DNA from: Hydrogenoanaerobacterium saccharovorans
GTDB lineage: Bacteria; Bacillota; Clostridia; Oscillospirales; Ruminococcaceae
DNA length: 64,000 nt
Assembly (NCBI RefSeq): GCF_016901815.1
Contig: NZ_JACSNR010000008.1
Coordinates: forward strand, 1 to 64,000
Direction: 5' to 3'
The notes under the pieces are model-generated. The model was not told the DNA's origin and ran no database searches. It worked only from the letters and a program-made list of their open reading frames with translations. The position numbers and the translations under genes were made by a program. How positions within the stretch are numbered: position 1 is the stretch's first letter; each line of letters starts with the position of its first letter. Positions 60,204 to 64,000 of this stretch are shown piece after piece.

Positions 60204-61557
60204 CCTCTAAACCCTCTCTAATGGTTTCATAATGGAGCCAACCTTCATTAAAAATCTTTTCAATACTCTTAGCTGATATAGCCGAACGCGTATAAAATTT
60301 TGTATTATCAACCGAAATCATCAATTTAGAAATCAGGTCAAATGGAATCTCATACTTTTCGCACAAAGTTTGAATTACTGCAATTGTCTCGCTGTCGTAT
60401 TTTGCTTTTTTATAACCATCCCAGGGAAGTTTTTTCCCTTTGACTTGTGAATATATATCTACGAGCGCACGACGAGAAAGATCGCCTTCATCTTCCCACA
60501 TTTTGTCAATCATTTTCAATTCATCTATTGTAATCAGCTCAAATCCTGTATCCACTTCCAATTGAAGCAAACGGCGCAAAATTTCTTTTCGCGTCTTCAT
60601 GGTAAATGGACCACGACCAAATTCACCGTTTGACATAAGATATACATTTCCGTTTCTTCTACGGTAATCTCGCGCTTCAGGATCCGATCGTAGCTTTACC
60701 AGCCAATTCCGAAAATCTCGTAATGGGATCAATTCCATGGAACCATGATCAATAAAATTCTTTAAGGATTTATCCTCTTTAACCATTGTACAAATCCAGC
60801 AACCAAAGCGAGAATTTCCTGTCACTTTTATGTTATCCTTGTTGACCTGACCTACCACGCTGTCTTCTTCTGATAGCTGTTCTCCCTGATAAAGGCTATA
60901 CAAATAATTATTATCTGTATCCCAGGCGCTTTTCCCATGATCTCTAAGAAGATAGGACCAAACATCTTCATTAGGTATATCTACCAATGGACTATATACA
61001 TACGCCTTTTGAATCTGTGGATGGGGAGTTAAAATCTTTCCTTCGATTTCATGTGAAGAGATGCTCCGTGATCTCGCAGCACTTTCAGCTTTGCGTACAC
61101 CAAGAAGAATTACGATTTCGCCATCTTTTCTAATGGTGTTATAAGTAAAAGCGTTCGAGGGGCTAATTTTCAATCTTTCTGTACACCATCTAAAACCTGG
61201 CGGCTCCGGAGTGGGATATCCCAACCCAATGACCAAGCTCCAAAAGGTCTGCCGAATTTCGGGGTAGATAATATGCGCCTGTATGTTCAGCTTCTTTCTA
61301 CTGCTTGCCTTGTTAATTGCATCGCTCATCCGATGCATATATCTTTTTACAATCGGATTTTCCACCATTGTATCCGAAGTAACAACGTATACAGGCTTTG
61401 AACGCTGCTCTTCTGGTAGTGATTCTATCATCTCAAATACGAGTTGACAAAGCAGTGTTGAGTCCTTGCCTCCGCTAAATCCAATCATCCATGGACGCTG
61501 ATCATGGAGATAGACAAGCTTCATCTCATCTTTAATCTTGCTATACTCGTCAAACAT
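60193..61557 (-). CDS. dndC: DNA phosphorothioation protein DndC (PAPS reductase-like, Fe-S)
   Basis: This 454-residue protein has the ATP-pyrophosphatase loop SGGKDST (residues 28-34), the FRWCTERLK segment and a CWIC pair near residue 257; these Cys residues probably hold the 4Fe-4S cluster. DndC activates the DNA backbone for sulfur transfer from DndA or a cysteine desulfurase encoded elsewhere. AGGAT lies upstream of the ATG. dndC-dndD-dndE form one overlapping operon; no dndB is seen next to it. Confidence 0.95.
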   Translation of the reverse strand: MFDEYSKIKDEMKLVYLHDQRPWMIGFSGGKDSTLLCQLVFEMIESLPEEQRSKPVYVVTSDTMVENPIVKRYMHRMSDAINKASSRKKLNIQAHIIYPEIRQTFWSLVIGLGYPTPEPPGFRWCTERLKISPSNAFTYNTIRKDGEIVILLGVRKAESAARSRSISSHEIEGKILTPHPQIQKAYVYSPLVDIPNEDVWSYLLRDHGKSAWDTDNNYLYSLYQGEQLSEEDSVVGQVNKDNIKVTGNSRFGCWICTMVKEDKSLKNFIDHGSMELIPLRDFRNWLVKLRSDPEARDYRRRNGNVYLMSNGEFGRGPFTMKTRKEILRRLLQLEVDTGFELITIDELKMIDKMWEDEGDLSRRALVDIYSQVKGKKLPWDGYKKAKYDSETIAVIQTLCEKYEIPFDLISKLMISVDNTKFYTRSAISAKSIEKIFNEGWLHYETIREGLEDAD

Positions 61558-61792
61558 AATAGTTACATCCTATCTGTCAAAAGCATTTTTACTGTCTCAG
61601 TGATCCCAGCCTAATGGTTGTATCTCTGAAGATGCTAAAACGCCTTAGCTATAGTTTTTGTGTTATTTTAAAGATTTCGGTATTTCGTCAATTTCCCTTA
61701 GAATTAAATCTTAGATATGTTTGTTTTTTCTACAACAAAGAGATGCTATACCTAAGCACTCTACTTAAGTATAGCATCTCTTAAAATGGCCG
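61558..61792. other. Gap between dptH and dndC with hairpin and possible promoter
   Basis: A+T-rich 235-base gap. A terminator-like hairpin lies at 61737-61786. On the minus strand TTGACG (about 61691-61686) precedes TAAAAT at a 15-base spacing, a possible dndC promoter. No gene is seen. Confidence 0.45.
61737..61786 (-). terminator. Terminator after dptH
   Basis: AAGAGATGCTATAC pairs with GTATAGCATCTCTT in an unusually long stem, just after the dptH stop. It has no long T run on the minus strand but is a strong structure separating dptH from dndC. Confidence 0.65.
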
Positions 61793-64000
61793 TCAATTGG
61801 ATGGCAGATCTTTAAAAAGCTCCCAAAATGCACGATCTGCGATATACCGAGGACGCGCTGTCCCAATTTTCACAATACTGTGATGCTTTTGCAGTCCCTT
61901 GATATCGTTAAAAAGCTTCTGTGTCTCCAAACTCTTAGCCTCTGTTTTAAAGACAAACTCCACATCGGAAAGTTTAAGGTCAGCAACATTATGAACAACC
62001 CATGTCAAAATATATTTTGCATAGTCATCATCTGTCGCACCAAAGTGCTTCAAAAACTGTGTGGATAAAATTGTCCCTACACCAAATTCACGGCCTTCTT
62101 TTAGAATTTTTTTCAATGCCGGAAATCCTTCGCTCATAAAATTATCCGCTTCATCAACCAGGATTAATTTTGTCAGCTGACGGTACTGCTGATTCATTTT
62201 GCTGGACCCTGCAGCCTGCATTTGTGCATAGAAAAGATCCAGTGTAATGGCAACAATAAGGCTTTGAATATCAGAATCATATCCAGACAAATCAATCACA
62301 ATTACACCATTTAAGATATCAAACAGAGATTCTGTTTTCTGCGGATCTCCTTCAAAAACTTGAAATTGATGCAACTTATCCATTGCTGCAGCCAAAGAAT
62401 CCGTCTTCTTAATGTCCTCATCATTCGCATAAATACCATACACCGTGCTGAAAGTTGGAGGAACTCGATCCCAGGTCTCCGGATCCCCAGCTTTTATTCC
62501 CTTTTCTTCATACGCTTGAATAATACAAGAAAAGAGGGTATTTTGCTGTTTTGCCCCTAATCCATACACTTTCGCCAATGTATCTTTAAATGCATTTGCG
62601 GTATGAATCGGCAACAATGGTTTGAAGACTTGAGATCTAGTCAGAGCCAGAGGGTTAAATGGAAGGTGATAGGGTTTCAAGACCTTTGCATTTGTTGCCT
62701 GGATAAAATCCTCCTTACTTTCGTTATAGTCTCCTTTATAGTCAAAAATAAGAATACCTAAAGAATCGCCGCCAAAATTATGACTTTGGTCACGATACAG
62801 CTGTGTAATCATGGATTTCGTGAACTGTGTCTTTCCTGTTCCCATTGTACCAATGATTCCTGTATTGGTATGGAAAATTTCATTGGTGTTATTGGGATGC
62901 CAGTAAAGTTTCTCACCATTTGTAAGGTCTGTACCAAATAAAACCTCCATTCCACGATTATGATCTGGTTCTGGCGAAGAAGGCTCAGCTAAAGCAGACG
63001 AATCTGATTGTTCCACTTCTTCTGCTGAGGCTTCATGCGGCGCTGTCTCTCCTCCATTTCTTTCTTCAGTCGTTTCTGAATTCGGACTCGGGATCACACA
63101 AGTCTCTTCCTCCTGTTGATCAAAGGCTTGTTCTTTTATATCAGCCGGGGAATCGGACAACTCCAGTGGTGCCTCTGTGACACAGTACATAGCCGTTGTG
63201 CGCTCCTCTGCCGACCCAGTAACAGAAGTAGAATCATTCTGAGAATATTGGAACTTTAGACGCAAGGGGAAATCTTCGCTGTCATGATCTAAATCACATT
63301 CTATCTCTTCGGCAGATTTAACCATAAACTCAGATCCCATTTTCTCCGGAAATTCTAAGAGACAAACCTCATCCTGAATCTCGCCTTTTTTATTTAATGC
63401 TTCTGTTTTAAACGAAAATACTGTTCCCTTCCCCAAAAACGGATCCATCGCTGTTGAAAAATGATACTGTTCATTCAGGAGCGCTTCTCGAAATGTATCC
63501 AGCACCAAATCCCAGTTCTCACTCGGGTAAATATTATACAGCTTCATCTTTTCACAACACACAATGACCATTTGCATGAAGAAGTTTCGCGTCAATTTAC
63601 ACTCCAAGGTATCCCCATCGGATTGTGGCGAAAGGGCGTTCCAGAATCCACGATAAGTAGTCAGGACTTGTTCCTTTGCTTTCCCAATTACAGAAGCTGG
63701 ATTCACTCCAATCTTAACTTCAACTGGATGCAAATAAACTTTTATGTCATCTACTGGTCCTTCAATACCAACCATTAACAGATCATCGCAAGTTGCGCCC
63801 TTATCAAAGCCCAGGTTTTTGGCAGACAGCAAACCTTCCTTCTGTGAATATCCCGCTCCGCCTGAAACTCGAAGCATCTCTTCCAATGAAATAGGAACCC
63901 AGACAATGCGATCATGCGCATAATATGCCATACAGAATTTGATAGCAGACAAAATACTCATTTTTTCTCGGCTGAAATTGCTATCTACTGCGCCTGCAAG
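61793..64000 (-). CDS. dptH: DptH (DndH)-like ATPase/helicase, 5' part beyond the window
   Basis: At least 736 codons are visible. The frame stays open past the ATG at 63961 to the window edge (residues LAGAVDSNFSREK before it), and that ATG lacks a ribosome site, so the gene starts outside. The visible part has an N-terminal segment, an acidic Glu/Ser linker and a HerA/FtsK-like ATPase with Walker A GTMGTGKTQFTKS and Walker B KLILVDEADNFM. DptH with DptF and DptG restricts DNA that lacks phosphorothioate marks. It reads toward dndCDE on the same strand, an order that differs from the divergent or convergent layouts often seen. Confidence 0.88.
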   Translation of the reverse strand, partial: LAGAVDSNFSREKMSILSAIKFCMAYYAHDRIVWVPISLEEMLRVSGGAGYSQKEGLLSAKNLGFDKGATCDDLLMVGIEGPVDDIKVYLHPVEVKIGVNPASVIGKAKEQVLTTYRGFWNALSPQSDGDTLECKLTRNFFMQMVIVCCEKMKLYNIYPSENWDLVLDTFREALLNEQYHFSTAMDPFLGKGTVFSFKTEALNKKGEIQDEVCLLEFPEKMGSEFMVKSAEEIECDLDHDSEDFPLRLKFQYSQNDSTSVTGSAEERTTAMYCVTEAPLELSDSPADIKEQAFDQQEEETCVIPSPNSETTEERNGGETAPHEASAEEVEQSDSSALAEPSSPEPDHNRGMEVLFGTDLTNGEKLYWHPNNTNEIFHTNTGIIGTMGTGKTQFTKSMITQLYRDQSHNFGGDSLGILIFDYKGDYNESKEDFIQATNAKVLKPYHLPFNPLALTRSQVFKPLLPIHTANAFKDTLAKVYGLGAKQQNTLFSCIIQAYEEKGIKAGDPETWDRVPPTFSTVYGIYANDEDIKKTDSLAAAMDKLHQFQVFEGDPQKTESLFDILNGVIVIDLSGYDSDIQSLIVAITLDLFYAQMQAAGSSKMNQQYRQLTKLILVDEADNFMSEGFPALKKILKEGREFGVGTILSTQFLKHFGATDDDYAKYILTWVVHNVADLKLSDVEFVFKTEAKSLETQKLFNDIKGLQKHHSIVKIGTARPRYIADRAFWELFKDLPSN

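Noticed and set aside
1-64000. CRISPR array
   Set aside because: No set of regularly spaced identical repeats was found on either strand.

Overview
The window looks like a chromosomal segment of a G+C-rich, low-oxygen Firmicute of the gut Oscillospiraceae type (Faecalibacterium, Gemmiger or Subdoligranulum-like). This is inferred from clostridial-type central metabolism (pyruvate:ferredoxin oxidoreductase, pyruvate phosphate dikinase), strong AGGAGG ribosome sites, two T-box leaders, a class B sortase, a single-chain glycyl-tRNA synthetase and lipoproteins with Gram-positive style anchors. No rRNA or species marker is present, so the genus is a guess.

Bases 1-43,990 are ordinary chromosome. 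In order: an old-yellow-enzyme reductase translationally coupled to a small flavin-fold lipoprotein; an HtrA-like protease with an apparent frameshift at its start; tRNA-Leu(UAA); nifJ; a CNNM/CorC membrane protein; a branched-chain amino acid ABC operon (livJHMGF) behind an isoleucine-type T-box; MscS channel, acetyltransferase and a tandem pair of pyruvate-kinase-C-domain-like genes; an M20 peptidase; ppdK with a structured leader; an Atg22-like transporter with a phospholipase-C-like gene; a sugar-acid module (kdgT plus a dehydrogenase) divergent from a PucR-type regulator; two TrkA-type potassium regulators; RNA methyltransferases rsmI and trmN6; sortase B; ogt with two small XRE regulators; and glyQS behind a glycine T-box. 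Most operons end in clear intrinsic terminators.

From tRNA-Pro(UGG) (43,870-43,945) onward the window becomes an accessory island. The first part (44.1-50 kb) is an integrative mobilizable element: XRE regulator, tyrosine integrase, excisionase, a relaxase fused to Sel1-like repeats, a ribbon-helix-helix-like mobilization protein and a winged-helix protein. It is followed by a three-gene operon that looks like defence cargo: a 1,054-residue PLD-nuclease/DEAD-helicase/DUF3427-type protein, an abutting NUDIX hydrolase, and a 43-residue basic protein. Then come a DUF6809 protein and two overlapping tyrosine recombinases, the first of which lacks the catalytic C-terminus. They lie downstream of a promoter with a LexA-like box and a large hairpin. 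A degenerate copy of the tRNA-Pro 3' end and its terminator at about 56.95 kb may mark the other end of this island.

The last 6.5 kb (57.6-64 kb) is distinctly A+T-rich and carries a DNA phosphorothioation locus: dndC, dndD, dndE and the 3' part of dptH, all on the minus strand, next to a DUF6998 protein with nuclease-like motif spacing. dptH runs off the right edge, so its partners dptF/dptG and any dndB would lie outside. The strongest candidates for new biology are the helicase-NUDIX-small-protein operon, the SOS-like recombinase pair with its leader hairpin, and the lipoprotein with a minimal flavinylation motif.
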